This document shows, in pieces, positions 47,106 to 56,780 of a stretch of 64,000 bases of DNA (the first letter of the stretch is position 1; the number at the start of each line of letters is the position of its first letter). The stretch spans positions 124,001 to 188,000 of the forward strand of contig JAPDDQ010000004.1 in the NCBI GenBank assembly GCA_027587225.1. Reading direction: 5' to 3'. The notes beneath the pieces are model-generated. The model had not been told where the DNA came from. It saw nothing but the letters and a program-made list of their open reading frames with translations, and did no database searches. Made by a program: the position numbers and the translations under genes. This DNA comes from Solirubrobacter taibaiensis (GTDB lineage: Bacteria; Actinomycetota; Thermoleophilia; Solirubrobacterales; Solirubrobacteraceae).

Positions 47106-49316
47106 ATGAGCGGCCTGTTTCGACGCTTGTCCAGCCGACGCTCCGAGGGTCCCGAAGGCAGCGAGCCGCAAACCGCGGCCGAACCGGGAGCCGCGGACGC
47201 GCCCGCCTCCACTCCCGCCGATGAGCGCGGTCATCGTTCGCTGCTCACAGACCCGGCGGCGTCGGACCGTGTGACCGCGGGCCAGGACCCCGCGACCGGC
47301 TACGTGCCAACCGAGAGCGCCGGCCGCGCCGGCGGCCACGACCCAGCCACGAGCGCCGGACAGCCCGGCGATCTCGCGCCCACCGCCGGCCCGTCGGACG
47401 CGACCCAGATCCTCCCGGGCGGCCTCGTCTCAGGCGACCCGCTCTCCGCGCCGGCGCCGTTCTCGACGCCGGGCGCCGGTCCCGCCCAGCCGAGCGCCGA
47501 CCCCGCGCACCCGGCCCAGCCCACTGCGGCGGCGCATCCCGACCAGCCCGGAGCCGCACCGAGCGACGCGGGGTACCCCGCCCAGCCCGGCCCCGCACCT
47601 GACGCGCAGCCGCCCCAGCCCGGCGCGGAGGCACACCCCGCTCAGCCCGGTGCCGCACCGACCGCGGCGGGGTATCCCGCCCAGCCTGCCCCCGCGGCGT
47701 ACCCGGCCCAGCCCGAGGTCGCCGCGTACCTGGGACAGCCGGCCGGCCCCGTGCCCGGCGCAGCGGCGTACCCGGCCCAGCCTGGGTACGGTCCCGCTCC
47801 GGCCGCCTATCCGGGCGGCATCGTCCAGCCCGGCGCGTACCCCGGCGTGCTCGCGCCCCAGCCCGAGATCGTCCCGGTCGCCGACCTGCCCGCGGGCCTG
47901 GACCCGGACGAGCTCGAGGCCCGCCCGGCGACGAGCGCGCGTCGCAGCAAGCTGCGGCGTCGCGTCGCGTTCCTGCGCGCGGCGCGCGAGGTCCTCCTGC
48001 GCGACCTCGGTGGCTTCATGTACGAGGTCCACCGCACCGCCCACGACATCGAGCACGAGGCCCAGCGGCGGCTGCGCGAGACCAAGCTCACGCGCCTCGC
48101 GCGCGTCGACGCCGAATTGCACGAGATCGAGACGCGCCTCGACGACGTGCGCCGCCAGGTCCTCGTCCGCGAGCCCGGTGTCGGCGGCGAGTGCCCCGAG
48201 TGCGGCGAGCTCTTCAGCAGCTGGGCGCACTACTGCGGGAACTGCGGCCTGCCGCTGACGGAAACCGCGCGCAAGGACTTTGCCGCTCGCACCGCCGCGC
48301 CTGAGCCGGCCCCGGCGCCAGACCCGGTGGTCCCGCCGACCCCGGTGGTCGCCTCGGACGTCGCGCCCGCGGTCGACCAGCCCACGCAGGAGATCCCCCC
48401 GGTGGATCCCGACCAGCCGTCCGTGGGCGCCGAGTTCCAGTGGCCCCGCCGCCATTCCTGGTCCAGCGACTCATCCACGGGTGTGGCCGCGACGCCGGCC
48501 GAGACCACGTCCGCCGTGACGCCGGGTGACGACGCACCGAGCACGGATTCGCCGGCCGACCTGACGCCGAGCGACGAGGCGCGGTCCGCTGCCGGCGTGG
48601 CGCCAGGCGAGGATGCGCCGCGCTCCGAGGAGCGCGCCGACGCCGCGCCCGCGGTGACAACCGGCGACCCGCTCGCGCAGCGCGTGGATGACGCCGCGCC
48701 GATCGCCGACGCGCCGGACACCGGGACGTCGGCCAACCCCGCGCCGGATGACCACGTCGTCGAGGCCGAGGACGGACCGCAGGCCGAGTACGCCGCGCGC
48801 GACGACGCGACCGCAGACACACCGCAGGCCGGGTCGGCCCCGAGCGACGCTGCGCCCGCCGAGGATGTGCCGCAGGCCGAGGCCACGACCGCGGGCGAGC
48901 CGGCCCCGAGCGACGCCGCGCCCGCCAAGGACGTGCCGCAGGCCGATGCCACGACCGCGGGCGAGCCGGCTCCGAGCGACGCCGCGCCCGATGAGGACGT
49001 GCCGCAGGCCGAGTCGGTCCCGAGCGACGACGCGCCCGACGAGAACGTGCCGCACGCCGATTCCGGCGAGACGACGCCGGACGACGCGGCGCCCGCCGAG
49101 GGCGAAGCGCACGGCGGACCCTCGGGCGAGTCCGCCGCGAGCGACGCCGCGCCTGAGGACGAGGCACCGCACGCCGACGCCGCGCCCGGCGAAGACGCGC
49201 CCGACCAGGACGCTCCGCGCGCGGAGGAGTCCGGCGGTGCGGATCCTGATGTTGAGGACGGCGACGATTCGCCGCACAATGGAACTGTGTTCAGCCCTGT
49301 GGAGCGACGCCCGTGA
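47106..49316 (+). CDS. Low-complexity protein with central coiled coil and zinc ribbon
   Basis: 736 aa from ATG 47106 (a GTG at 47085 is possible). Residues ~20-265 are disordered, with imperfect Ala-Pro-Gln-Pro units (AYPAQPG, AHPAQPG). About 275-365 is a basic helical/coiled-coil region (RSKLRRRVAFLRAAREVLLR). Then comes a four-cysteine zinc ribbon, CPECGEL-x(8)-YCGNCGLPL. The rest (to 736) is acidic low complexity with repeats of APSDAAPAEDVPQA type. No known family. The stop overlaps the start of the zinc-ribbon/SPOR gene, so the two are probably made together. Confidence 0.8.
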   Translation: MSGLFRRLSSRRSEGPEGSEPQTAAEPGAADAPASTPADERGHRSLLTDPAASDRVTAGQDPATGYVPTESAGRAGGHDPATSAGQPGDLAPTAGPSDATQILPGGLVSGDPLSAPAPFSTPGAGPAQPSADPAHPAQPTAAAHPDQPGAAPSDAGYPAQPGPAPDAQPPQPGAEAHPAQPGAAPTAAGYPAQPAPAAYPAQPEVAAYLGQPAGPVPGAAAYPAQPGYGPAPAAYPGGIVQPGAYPGVLAPQPEIVPVADLPAGLDPDELEARPATSARRSKLRRRVAFLRAAREVLLRDLGGFMYEVHRTAHDIEHEAQRRLRETKLTRLARVDAELHEIETRLDDVRRQVLVREPGVGGECPECGELFSSWAHYCGNCGLPLTETARKDFAARTAAPEPAPAPDPVVPPTPVVASDVAPAVDQPTQEIPPVDPDQPSVGAEFQWPRRHSWSSDSSTGVAATPAETTSAVTPGDDAPSTDSPADLTPSDEARSAAGVAPGEDAPRSEERADAAPAVTTGDPLAQRVDDAAPIADAPDTGTSANPAPDDHVVEAEDGPQAEYAARDDATADTPQAGSAPSDAAPAEDVPQAEATTAGEPAPSDAAPAKDVPQADATTAGEPAPSDAAPDEDVPQAESVPSDDAPDENVPHADSGETTPDDAAPAEGEAHGGPSGESAASDAAPEDEAPHADAAPGEDAPDQDAPRAEESGGADPDVEDGDDSPHNGTVFSPVERRP

Positions 49317-50049
49317 GCACGATGGAGACGCCACCGCCACCGCCGGACGCGACGACGACGCCTTTGGCGCCGCCGGAGCGACGCTGCCCGCGTTGCGGGA
49401 GCACGTTGGCTCCCGATCAGGAGTGGTGCCTCGCGTGCGGGGCGGCGGCCGGGACCGAAGTGGTCGAGACGCGCGGGTGGCGGGTGCCGATCTACCTGGG
49501 TGGTGGGTTGGTCGCGCTGGCGGTGCTGGGTGTGATCCTCGCGATCGCGGCACTGTCGAACCAGGAGGAGCCGACCGGGAACGGGACGCCGACGCCGGCT
49601 CCTTCGGCGCAGCCGCCCGGCACTTCGCCGACGGCCGCACCGACGATCTCACCGATCCCGGCGACGCCGACGCCGACTGTGACGGCGGTACCCACCGAGA
49701 CGCCGACCGTCGAGGCCTCCCCGACGGAGACGCCGACCGTCGATCCTGCGCCCACGGACACGCCGGACCCGGGCGGCAGCAGCACGTTCGGTGGCTGGAC
49801 CGGCACCGACGGCGACTACACGATCATCATCGAGTCCGCCGACAGCATCTCCGACGCCGAGAAGGTCGCGCAGAAGGCGCAGGACGGGGGCCTGACCGTC
49901 GGCATCCTCAACTCGGACGACTACTCGTCGCTGAACGGCGGCTATCAGGTGGTCTTCACCGGCACCTACGCGACCGAGGCCGACGCGGAAGCCGATCTGG
50001 ACTCCGTGCGGAACGACTTCTCGGACGCGTACGTCAAGCAGATCAAGAC

Positions 50050-50053
<4 letters not shown>
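49313..50053 (+). CDS. Membrane protein with N-terminal zinc ribbon and C-terminal SPOR-like domain
   Basis: 246 aa from GTG 49313 (GTGA overlap with the preceding gene). A four-cysteine zinc ribbon (CPRCGSTL-x(5)-WCLACG) at about 24-44 is followed by one transmembrane helix (PIYLGGGLVALAVLGVILAI), a long Pro/Thr linker, and a C-terminal ~80-residue SPOR-like domain (YTIIIESADSISDAEKVAQK, GGYQVVFTGTYATEADAEAD). SPOR domains bind denuded peptidoglycan at division sites. Topology would place the zinc ribbon inside and SPOR outside. The stop interlocks with the convergent HDAC-family gene. Confidence 0.85.
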
Positions 50054-51096
<1,043 letters not shown>

Positions 51097-51115
51097 CGTA
51101 ATAGCCTCTCCCCGC

Positions 51116-52531
51116 GTGCGATCCGACCTCGTCGTCGTCGGCGCCGGCGCGGCCGGTCTCTTCGCGGCCCTGACAGCCGCGCGCGAAGGTGCGCGCGTGA
51201 CCCTGGTGAGCGCCCGCCCGCTCGCCGAGACGGCCTCCTACTGGGCCCAGGGCGGCGCGGCCGCGGCGCTCGCCGTCGATGACTCCCCCGCGATCCACCT
51301 CGAGGACACGCTCGAGGCCGGCCGGGGCCTCACCAAACGCTCCGCCGCCGTCACCCTCACCGACGAGGCCGCCGCCCGCGTCCGCGAGCTGATCGACCTG
51401 GGCTGCCAGTTCGACGCCGACCGCCACGGGGACCTCGCGCTCGGCCTCGAAGGCGGGCACAGCCGCCGTCGCATCATCCATGCCGGCGGGAGCGCGACCG
51501 GCCGCCGGATCCTGCGCGCGCTGTCCGCGGCCGCCGCCGAGCACCCGCTCATCCAGATCCTCGAGGGCGAACGCGTCGCCGGGCTGCTGGAGGGCGGCGG
51601 CGTCGTCCTGCGCAGCGGGGGCGAGCCGATCCAGGCCAAGGCCACGCTGCTGGCCACCGGCGGCGCCGCCGCGCTGTGGTCGCGCACCACGAACCCGCCG
51701 GGCTCGTTCGGCTCGGGCCTCATCCTCGCCCGCGCGGCCGGCGCGCAGCTCGCGGACCTCGAGTTCACCCAGTTCCACCCCACCGCGGTGGTCGGCCTGC
51801 CCGGCCGCGAGGGCTTCCTGATCTCCGAGGCCGTCCGGGGCGAGGGCGCCACGCTCCACGATCAGCACGGCGAGCGCTTCGTGGACGAGCTCAAGCCCCG
51901 CGACCACGTGTCGCGCGCGATCTTCAACCTGCCCGGCCAGACCGCCCAGCTGGACATGACGGACGTGGACCCGGAACGGTTCCCGAACATCGTCGAGGCG
52001 CTCCAGCAGGCGGGCCTGGACCCCACGAGCCAGCGCATCCCGGTCGCCCCCGCGAGCCACTACGTGATGGGCGGGATCGTCACGGACCTCGATGGGCGCG
52101 CGCTGCCGCGCCTGTACGCGGTCGGCGAGTGCGCCTGCACCGGCTTGCACGGCGCGAACCGGCTCGCGTCGAACTCGCTCAGCGAGTGCTTCGTGTTCGG
52201 CCGCCGGGCCGCGCTCGCCGCCCTCGGCGACGCGCCCCCCACGGACGGTCCGACGATCGAGGCGGACGTCCAAGCACCCAGCCGCGAGACCCGTGAAGCG
52301 GTGTGGCTGCTCGCCGGCCTGGAGCGCAGCGAGGAACACCTCACGCGCCTGCTGGAGGACCCGTACCCGCTCGCCCGCCTGGTCGCCGCCAGCGCCCTGC
52401 ACCGCCACGAGACGCGCGGCGCGCACGGCCGCGCCGAGTTCCCGGATACCGACCCCGCGCTCGACGCCCACCACACGGTCCTTGACGCGCACACCGAGAC
52501 GCCACGCTTCGAGGCATGGACGGACTCCTGA
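51116..52531 (+). CDS. nadB: L-aspartate oxidase
   Basis: 471 aa from GTG 51116, giving MRSDLVVVGAGAAGLFAAL; an ATG further upstream would add a non-homologous leader. FAD-dependent oxidation of aspartate to iminoaspartate, first step of NAD synthesis. The FAD-binding GxGxxG is followed by SYWAQGGAAAAL, HSRRRIIHAGG, EFTQFHPT, VRGEGATL and GLHGANRLASNSLSECFVFG, all diagnostic of the fumarate reductase/NadB family. No nadA or nadC is adjacent. The end overlaps the HAD gene by 16 bp. Confidence 0.95.
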   Translation: MRSDLVVVGAGAAGLFAALTAAREGARVTLVSARPLAETASYWAQGGAAAALAVDDSPAIHLEDTLEAGRGLTKRSAAVTLTDEAAARVRELIDLGCQFDADRHGDLALGLEGGHSRRRIIHAGGSATGRRILRALSAAAAEHPLIQILEGERVAGLLEGGGVVLRSGGEPIQAKATLLATGGAAALWSRTTNPPGSFGSGLILARAAGAQLADLEFTQFHPTAVVGLPGREGFLISEAVRGEGATLHDQHGERFVDELKPRDHVSRAIFNLPGQTAQLDMTDVDPERFPNIVEALQQAGLDPTSQRIPVAPASHYVMGGIVTDLDGRALPRLYAVGECACTGLHGANRLASNSLSECFVFGRRAALAALGDAPPTDGPTIEADVQAPSRETREAVWLLAGLERSEEHLTRLLEDPYPLARLVAASALHRHETRGAHGRAEFPDTDPALDAHHTVLDAHTETPRFEAWTDS

Positions 52532-53103
52532 TCGACTGGGGCGGCGTCCTCACGACGAACGTCTTCGACGCCTTCACCGCGTTCAGCCAACGTGAAGGCC
52601 TGCCCGCGGAGGCCGTGCTCGACATGTTCCGCCACGAGCCGCACCTCGTCGACCTCGAGTCCGGAACGATCGACCTGCCCGAGTTCGAACGCCGCGTGGC
52701 GGGGACGCTCGACGTCGCCCCGGACGGCCTCGCCCGGCGCCTCATGGCCGACGTGAAACCCGATGTCGAGATGCGTCAGGCGGTCACGCGCTACCACGAC
52801 GCAGGCATCAAGACCGCGCTCGTGTCGAACTCGTGGAACGAGGACGACTACGACGTCGACCTGCACGCGATGTTCGACGTCGTCGTCCTCAGCCAAATCC
52901 TCAAGATCCGCAAGCCGGCCCCGGAGATCTTCGAGGTGGCGCTCGAACGCCTCCGACTCCCCGCACCAGCGTGTGTGTTCGTTGACGATCTAGGCGGCAA
53001 CCTGAAGGCCGCGCAGCAGCTCGGACTGACCACGATCAAGCACGAACGCACGGAATTGACGGTCCGCGCATTGGATCGTCTTCTGCTCGATGAGGCGTCT
53101 TAA
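52516..53103 (+). CDS. HAD-superfamily hydrolase (epoxide-hydrolase N-terminal phosphatase-like)
   Basis: 195 aa. Motif I is LLIDWGGVLT, with the nucleophile Asp but Gly in place of the second Asp, as in the sEH/ACAD10-type HAD subgroup. Motif II is ALVSNSW, motif III Lys is in ILKIRKPAPEIFEVAL, and motif IV is CVFVDDLGGNLKAA. A phosphatase-like small-molecule hydrolase; the substrate is unknown. Translationally coupled to nadB by overlap. Confidence 0.88.
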   Translation: MDGLLIDWGGVLTTNVFDAFTAFSQREGLPAEAVLDMFRHEPHLVDLESGTIDLPEFERRVAGTLDVAPDGLARRLMADVKPDVEMRQAVTRYHDAGIKTALVSNSWNEDDYDVDLHAMFDVVVLSQILKIRKPAPEIFEVALERLRLPAPACVFVDDLGGNLKAAQQLGLTTIKHERTELTVRALDRLLLDEAS

Positions 53104-53119
53104 CGCCAAGTCAACAAAG

Positions 53120-53129
53120 CAAACGTTTG
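53120..53129. promoter_or_regulatory. Perfect palindrome CAAACGTTTG upstream of the 136-aa gene
   Basis: A 10-bp perfect palindrome in the AT-richer 109-bp gap between the HAD gene and the 136-aa gene. Position and AT content suggest an operator, but no regulator is known. Confidence 0.3.
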
Positions 53130-53212
53130 GAGTTTGGACAAGAGCGGCAAATACCCCTCCACCGGGCCACGGAAGGGGACCGCCGCCGTCAGGCAGTCCC
53201 GGGGAGACAGCG

Positions 53213-53623
53213 ATGTACCACTTCAGCCGTTCCATCTATCGCGAGCTTGCCGCCGAGATCATTGAAGATCACGACGGCGGGACGACGAATCATGAGCGCG
53301 TCCTGCGCTCGTGCGAGACGTGTGTCGAACGTCTCGCCACCGACTGGCATTACTTCGCCAAGCCGACCAAGACGCTGTTCAACGACATCCGGATCTACTT
53401 CCCGATGTCGTCGCAGTTGCGCGTCTACAAGGTCTGCGATCGCTACATGAGCTTCGCGCGCGATTACTTCGCCACGAACCCGATCGCCGAGCGGCTCGAG
53501 TGCCGCGCCACCACGCGTCGCGGAACGCCGTGCCAGCGGACGCCGCTGCCGCACAACGGCTACTGCCCCTCGCACCAGCATCTCGCTGAGACCGAGGACG
53601 TCGCGCTCCAGGCCGCCGCTTAG
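53213..53623 (+). CDS. Conserved-type hypothetical with C-terminal Cys/His zinc-finger-like motif
   Basis: 136 aa from ATG 53213 (MYHFSRSIYRELAAEIIEDH), with GGGGAG upstream. The N-terminal ~95 residues look helical and regular (CETCVERLATDWHYFAKPTK). The C-terminus has C-x(8)-C-x(9)-C-x(2)-H (CRATTRRGTPCQRTPLPHNG then YCPSHQ), a pattern shared with small zinc-binding proteins that follow CxxxTxxGxxC...GxxCxxH. No function assigned; possibly nucleic-acid binding. Followed by a strong hairpin, so likely monocistronic. Confidence 0.75.
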   Translation: MYHFSRSIYRELAAEIIEDHDGGTTNHERVLRSCETCVERLATDWHYFAKPTKTLFNDIRIYFPMSSQLRVYKVCDRYMSFARDYFATNPIAERLECRATTRRGTPCQRTPLPHNGYCPSHQHLAETEDVALQAAA

Positions 53624-53642
53624 CCCGCGGCCGGCACCACCG

Positions 53643-53674
53643 GCGTCCACGCCCGGAGAGCCCGGCGTGGACGC
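53643..53674 (+). terminator. Strong hairpin after the 136-aa gene
   Basis: GCGTCCACGCC (53643-53653) pairs perfectly with GGCGTGGACGC (53664-53674). The loop contains GGAGAG, which could alternatively pair with CTCTCC just after the stem. No T-tract; transcript-end stabilisation or intrinsic termination in a GC-rich host. Confidence 0.6.
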
Positions 53675-53779
53675 TCTCCGCACCGCTACCGTAACCCTCT
53701 AGCTGAGGTTGAGCTCGTGACGTTGTAATGGCGCACGGGCACACTCCACACTCAGGCAACGACAGCGGGAGGCGGCGGA

Positions 53780-54658
53780 ATGGCTGGGAAGGTCGGATTC
53801 ATCGGGCTGGGGATCATGGGCTCGCTACAGGCCATGAACCTGGCCAAGGCGGGCGTCGAGCTGACCGTGTTCAACCGCACGCGGGAGAAGGCGGACGACT
53901 GGGCGGCCGAGCACGGCGGGACCGTTGTGGACTCACCCAAGGCGGTCGCAGAGGCCTCTGACGTCGTGATCACGATGGTGGTCGACGGCGCGCAGGTGGA
54001 GGACATGATCGGCCAGGCGCTCGAGGGCGCCAAGCCCGGCACGCTGTTCATCGACATGTCGACGATCGCGCCCGGCACGGCACGGTCGCTTGCCGAGCGC
54101 TGCAGCGCCGAGGGCCACGCCTTCGTCGACGCGCCGGTCACCGGCTCTTCACCGAAGGCACGCACCGGGACGCTCACGATCATGGTCGGTGGCGCCGAGG
54201 CGGACATCGAGCGGGCACGCCCGCTCTTCGAGATCATGGGCGAGAAGATCGTCGTCTGCGGCGAGTCCGGCCAGGGCCAGGCCGTCAAGGTGATCACGCA
54301 GGCCATCACGGCCGTCAACTGCGCCACGCTTGCCCAGGGCCTCGTGCTGGCCAGCCAGGCCGGCGTAAGCATGGACGCGCTGCTGGAGACGATGGACGGC
54401 GGCTCGAGCGACTCGACGATGCGCGCGCTGAAGGGCAAGCCGATGCTCGAGCACGACTTCACACCGCTGTTCAAGCTCGCGCACATGCTCAAGGACGTCC
54501 AGCTGTGCCTCGCCGAGGCGCGTACCGCGGGGGGCTCGTTCCCGTTCGCCGGACTCGCCGCGGAGCTCTACGGGGCGGGCATGGGCCGCGGCCTCGGGGA
54601 CAAGGATTTCGCCGCGGTGCTCGAGGTGATCGAGGGCCTCAGTGGTTCACGTGTGTAA
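53780..54658 (+). CDS. NAD(P)-dependent beta-hydroxyacid dehydrogenase (GarR/3-hydroxyisobutyrate type)
   Basis: 292 aa, ATG start with GGGAGGCGG upstream. Rossmann motif VGFIGLGIMGSLQAMNLAKAG, substrate-binding DAPVTGSSPKARTGTLTIMVGG, catalytic Lys in GQGQAVKVITQAI, and C-terminal helical domain ending LGDKDFAAVLEVIE. The family reduces or oxidises small beta-hydroxyacids such as tartronate semialdehyde or 3-hydroxyisobutyrate; the substrate is not predictable here. No clear operon partners. Confidence 0.92.
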   Translation: MAGKVGFIGLGIMGSLQAMNLAKAGVELTVFNRTREKADDWAAEHGGTVVDSPKAVAEASDVVITMVVDGAQVEDMIGQALEGAKPGTLFIDMSTIAPGTARSLAERCSAEGHAFVDAPVTGSSPKARTGTLTIMVGGAEADIERARPLFEIMGEKIVVCGESGQGQAVKVITQAITAVNCATLAQGLVLASQAGVSMDALLETMDGGSSDSTMRALKGKPMLEHDFTPLFKLAHMLKDVQLCLAEARTAGGSFPFAGLAAELYGAGMGRGLGDKDFAAVLEVIEGLSGSRV

Positions 54659-54705
54659 CAACCTGGCGCGTTTGCACTCTACGCGGGAAAATCGGAGTTA
54701 CTACG

Positions 54706-54726
54706 AAAAACCTGCCTTTTTGCAGG
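54706..54726. terminator. Short hairpin with flanking A and T tracts
   Basis: CCTGC (54711-54715) and GCAGG (54722-54726) form a 5-bp stem with a T-rich loop. AAAAA precedes it and GATATTTT follows, so it can work as a weak terminator in either direction. It lies about 50 bp after the dehydrogenase stop. Confidence 0.5.
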
Positions 54727-54732
54727 GATATT

Positions 54733-54761
54733 TTGTGATTTCCCGCGCTTGTGCATAGTAT
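54733..54761 (+). promoter_or_regulatory. Sigma-70-type promoter for the DUF1802 gene
   Basis: TTGTGA (54733-54738), a 17-bp spacer and TAGTAT (54756-54761) make a good vegetative promoter in a locally AT-rich stretch. Transcription would start near 54768, leaving a leader of about 100 nt before the ATG at 54870. The leader contains a small GTAGG/CCTAC hairpin at 54838-54848. Confidence 0.65.
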
Positions 54762-54869
54762 GTGACGCCTCACGGGGGGTTTCTGCGGTGCAGCTTCGGG
54801 CAGGGTCGTGGCGCACGGTCGTAGTGCAGGGAATCTCGTAGGTCCTACTCACTTCTTTCACCCACCTTT

Positions 54870-55502
54870 ATGCCGATCGCTTTCAAGGAATGGGCCGTCA
54901 CCGTGCGGGCTCTCGCCGAGGGTGAGCAACTGCTCACGCTCCGCAAGGGCGGCATCCGTGAAGCGGGCAAGCACTTTGCCCTCGAGCACGAACGGTTCTT
55001 CCTTTACCCGACGTTCGATCACCAGCGCAATGACCTGGTGCGAGAGTCGCACCAGCCAGAGTTGCGACGCGCCCTTGAAGAGGGGGTGTGGCCCGAGGGC
55101 GATCCGCCTGCTCGGGCTCTCACGATGGACGGCGGGATCCCGCAGCCGGACCGGGTGCGCATTCGTGCCTGGGCCGAAGTCGCCGGCGCTTGGACGATCT
55201 CCGATCGTCGTGCGCTGGACGGGCTGACGCCGTTCCACGTGTGGACGTCCGACTACGCCGAGAAGCGCCTCGCGTGGAAGCGCCGCCACCCGCTCCACGT
55301 CCTGTTGCTGCGCACCTACCGCATTCCGCGGCCGGTGACGGTACGGGTCCGTGACGACTACGGCGGATGCCGCTCGTGGTTGGAGATCACCCGTGACCTC
55401 CCGTTCGAGGGCACCCCGGTGCTCTCCGACGAGGAGTTCGACCGCGTCTCCCAGGAGATCGCGGGCATCGCTGAAGCGAACGGCGCTCCGGCCTACGCCT
55501 GA
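54870..55502 (+). CDS. DUF1802 family protein
   Basis: 210 aa. Starts MPIAFKEWAVTVRALAEGEQ, then LLTLRKGGIRE and FFLYPTFDHQ, the conserved N-terminal signature of DUF1802. Further conserved-looking residues are RAWAEVAGAW, FHVWTSDYAEKRLAWKRRHP and LLLRTYRIPRP. Found in cyanobacteria, Bacilli and actinobacteria; function unknown. No strong ribosome site was seen. Monocistronic, between a promoter and a 31-bp palindrome. Confidence 0.88.
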   Translation: MPIAFKEWAVTVRALAEGEQLLTLRKGGIREAGKHFALEHERFFLYPTFDHQRNDLVRESHQPELRRALEEGVWPEGDPPARALTMDGGIPQPDRVRIRAWAEVAGAWTISDRRALDGLTPFHVWTSDYAEKRLAWKRRHPLHVLLLRTYRIPRPVTVRVRDDYGGCRSWLEITRDLPFEGTPVLSDEEFDRVSQEIAGIAEANGAPAYA

Positions 55503-55513
55503 CCTTGCGCGGT

Positions 55514-55544
55514 GAACCTAAAGGGGCCTGGCCCCTTTAGGTTC
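55514..55544. repeat. Perfect 31-bp palindrome
   Basis: Two perfect 15-base arms (GAACCTAAAGGGGCC and its complement) around a single T, in the gap between the DUF1802 and 267-aa genes. There is no T-tract beyond the stem. It may be a transcript-end hairpin for DUF1802 or a REP-like dispersed palindrome. Confidence 0.8.
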
Positions 55545-55568
55545 GGGCGCCGCTAGCGTAGGCGGCCG

Positions 55569-56372
55569 ATGGGTTGGGTGGACACGCCTTCAGAGACGTT
55601 CGTGGCGCGCCACGACGTGCGCGACACGGCGGACGCGGAACGGGTGCTCACCCAGCTCGAGCTCGCCCGCACGCGGCTCGAGCAGCGCTTCCAGGCGGAC
55701 GTCGGGGAGCTCGAGGTGGTGCTGCACTCCTCGCTCGCCCAGCTGGACGCCGCGCAGCCCTGGGTGCCGCTGGCGCGCCGCCTGACGGCACCCGCGGCCC
55801 GCCGCTATGTCGTGGGGTGGGCAGGCCAGCGTGAGATCCACGTGCTGTGCCCGCGGCTGCTCGCCCATCGCGCGTCGAACGTGGAGGGGTCGCTCGAGAT
55901 GCTGATGCTCGCGCCCGCCGCGCTGCTCTCGCGCCGCTACGTGGCCGCCAGCCACCCGAAGCTGCCGCCGCCCGCCACGCCGGGCCGGATCGCGCGCTGG
56001 TCGCGCTGGGCCTGGCTGGTCGAGGGCGCCGCGCAGTGGCTGAGCGGGCAGACGCGCCACGTGCGCCCGGCGGTCGCACGCCGGCTCAGGGAAGGGCCGA
56101 AGCCGTCGTTCCCGCCCTCGCGCACCGACGCGATGCTGCTCGGCGGCACGATCTTCGACCTGCTCGCGCGGGAGGAGGGCGACCGCGCCTGCGTCACGCT
56201 CGCCCGCGGCCCGCACCCGGACGGGCCGATCCGTGCGCTGGAGGTGGCCTTCCCGCGCTCCCTACGCCACACCGAGGAGGCGTGGCGCTCTCACCTCGGC
56301 CGGCTAGGTGAAGGGCAGCAGGACACTGCTCGCGAACGCCGCGAGCGTGAGCACCGACAGCGTCACCGCTAG
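55569..56372 (+). CDS. Hypothetical protein, degenerate peptidase-MA-like
   Basis: 267 aa, ATG start. The N-terminal region (DTADAERVLTQLELARTRLE, VGELEVVLHSSL) and the later WLVEGAAQWLSGQ segment follow the layout of gluzincin-like MA-clan proteins (a domain before the active helix and a WLxEGxAxW strand). However, the HExxH zinc motif is missing; the corresponding region reads LEMLMLAPAALLSRRY. Probably not a peptidase; function unknown. The C-terminus is very basic and overlaps the convergent zinc-ribbon gene by 69 bp, so the true stop region may be poorly conserved. Confidence 0.6.
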   Translation: MGWVDTPSETFVARHDVRDTADAERVLTQLELARTRLEQRFQADVGELEVVLHSSLAQLDAAQPWVPLARRLTAPAARRYVVGWAGQREIHVLCPRLLAHRASNVEGSLEMLMLAPAALLSRRYVAASHPKLPPPATPGRIARWSRWAWLVEGAAQWLSGQTRHVRPAVARRLREGPKPSFPPSRTDAMLLGGTIFDLLAREEGDRACVTLARGPHPDGPIRALEVAFPRSLRHTEEAWRSHLGRLGEGQQDTARERREREHRQRHR

Positions 56373-56780
56373 CGCGCGAATCCACGTCGGATGCCGGTGC
56401 GGAGGGAGCTGCGGCCCGTCGTCGCGGCGGTCGCCCAGAATCTCACGCGCCGTCTCCTCCGCGGACGCGGCGACGACGATGTCGCGTGGGCCGGCGGCGA
56501 GGAAGTCCGGCACGTCGAACCCACCCGTGCGGCGCGCGAGCGACGGGATGCCCTCCTCCAGCAGCAGGTTCTGGATCATCTCCGCCTCGGCCTGGTGGCG
56601 GGCGGTGGCGACGCGCACGAGCGGCCCGTCGGCGTAGCCGGGCTTGACCTTGCGCGCGCGGCGCGTGGATTCCGAGGTGTTGTCCTTCACGAACGTCAGG
56701 GGGACGCCGCAGTCGGCGCAGAACCGCTCGTGTGGCTCGTGCGCGGCGTCGCACACGGGGCACACGAGCAGCCAGATCAC
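56304..56780 (-). CDS. Zinc-ribbon, DUF2007-like membrane protein
   Basis: 158 aa from GTG 56780, overlapping the JAMM gene stop (GTGA). An N-terminal zinc ribbon (CPVCDAAHEPHERFCADCG) is followed by a DUF2007-like ferredoxin-fold segment (LVRVATARHQAEAEMIQNLL, DIVVAASAEETAREIL) and a C-terminal transmembrane helix (ALAVTLSVLTLAAFASSVLL). DUF2007 domains are small, possibly ligand-binding modules. Co-transcribed with the Mec+-like gene. Confidence 0.78.
   Translation of the reverse strand: MIWLLVCPVCDAAHEPHERFCADCGVPLTFVKDNTSESTRRARKVKPGYADGPLVRVATARHQAEAEMIQNLLLEEGIPSLARRTGGFDVPDFLAAGPRDIVVAASAEETAREILGDRRDDGPQLPPHRHPTWIRALAVTLSVLTLAAFASSVLLPFT

Noticed and set aside
53090..53212. Longer start for the 136-aa protein beginning inside the HAD gene
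   Set aside because: The added residues are Pro/Gly-rich and unlike the rest, and a good ribosome site precedes the ATG at 53213.
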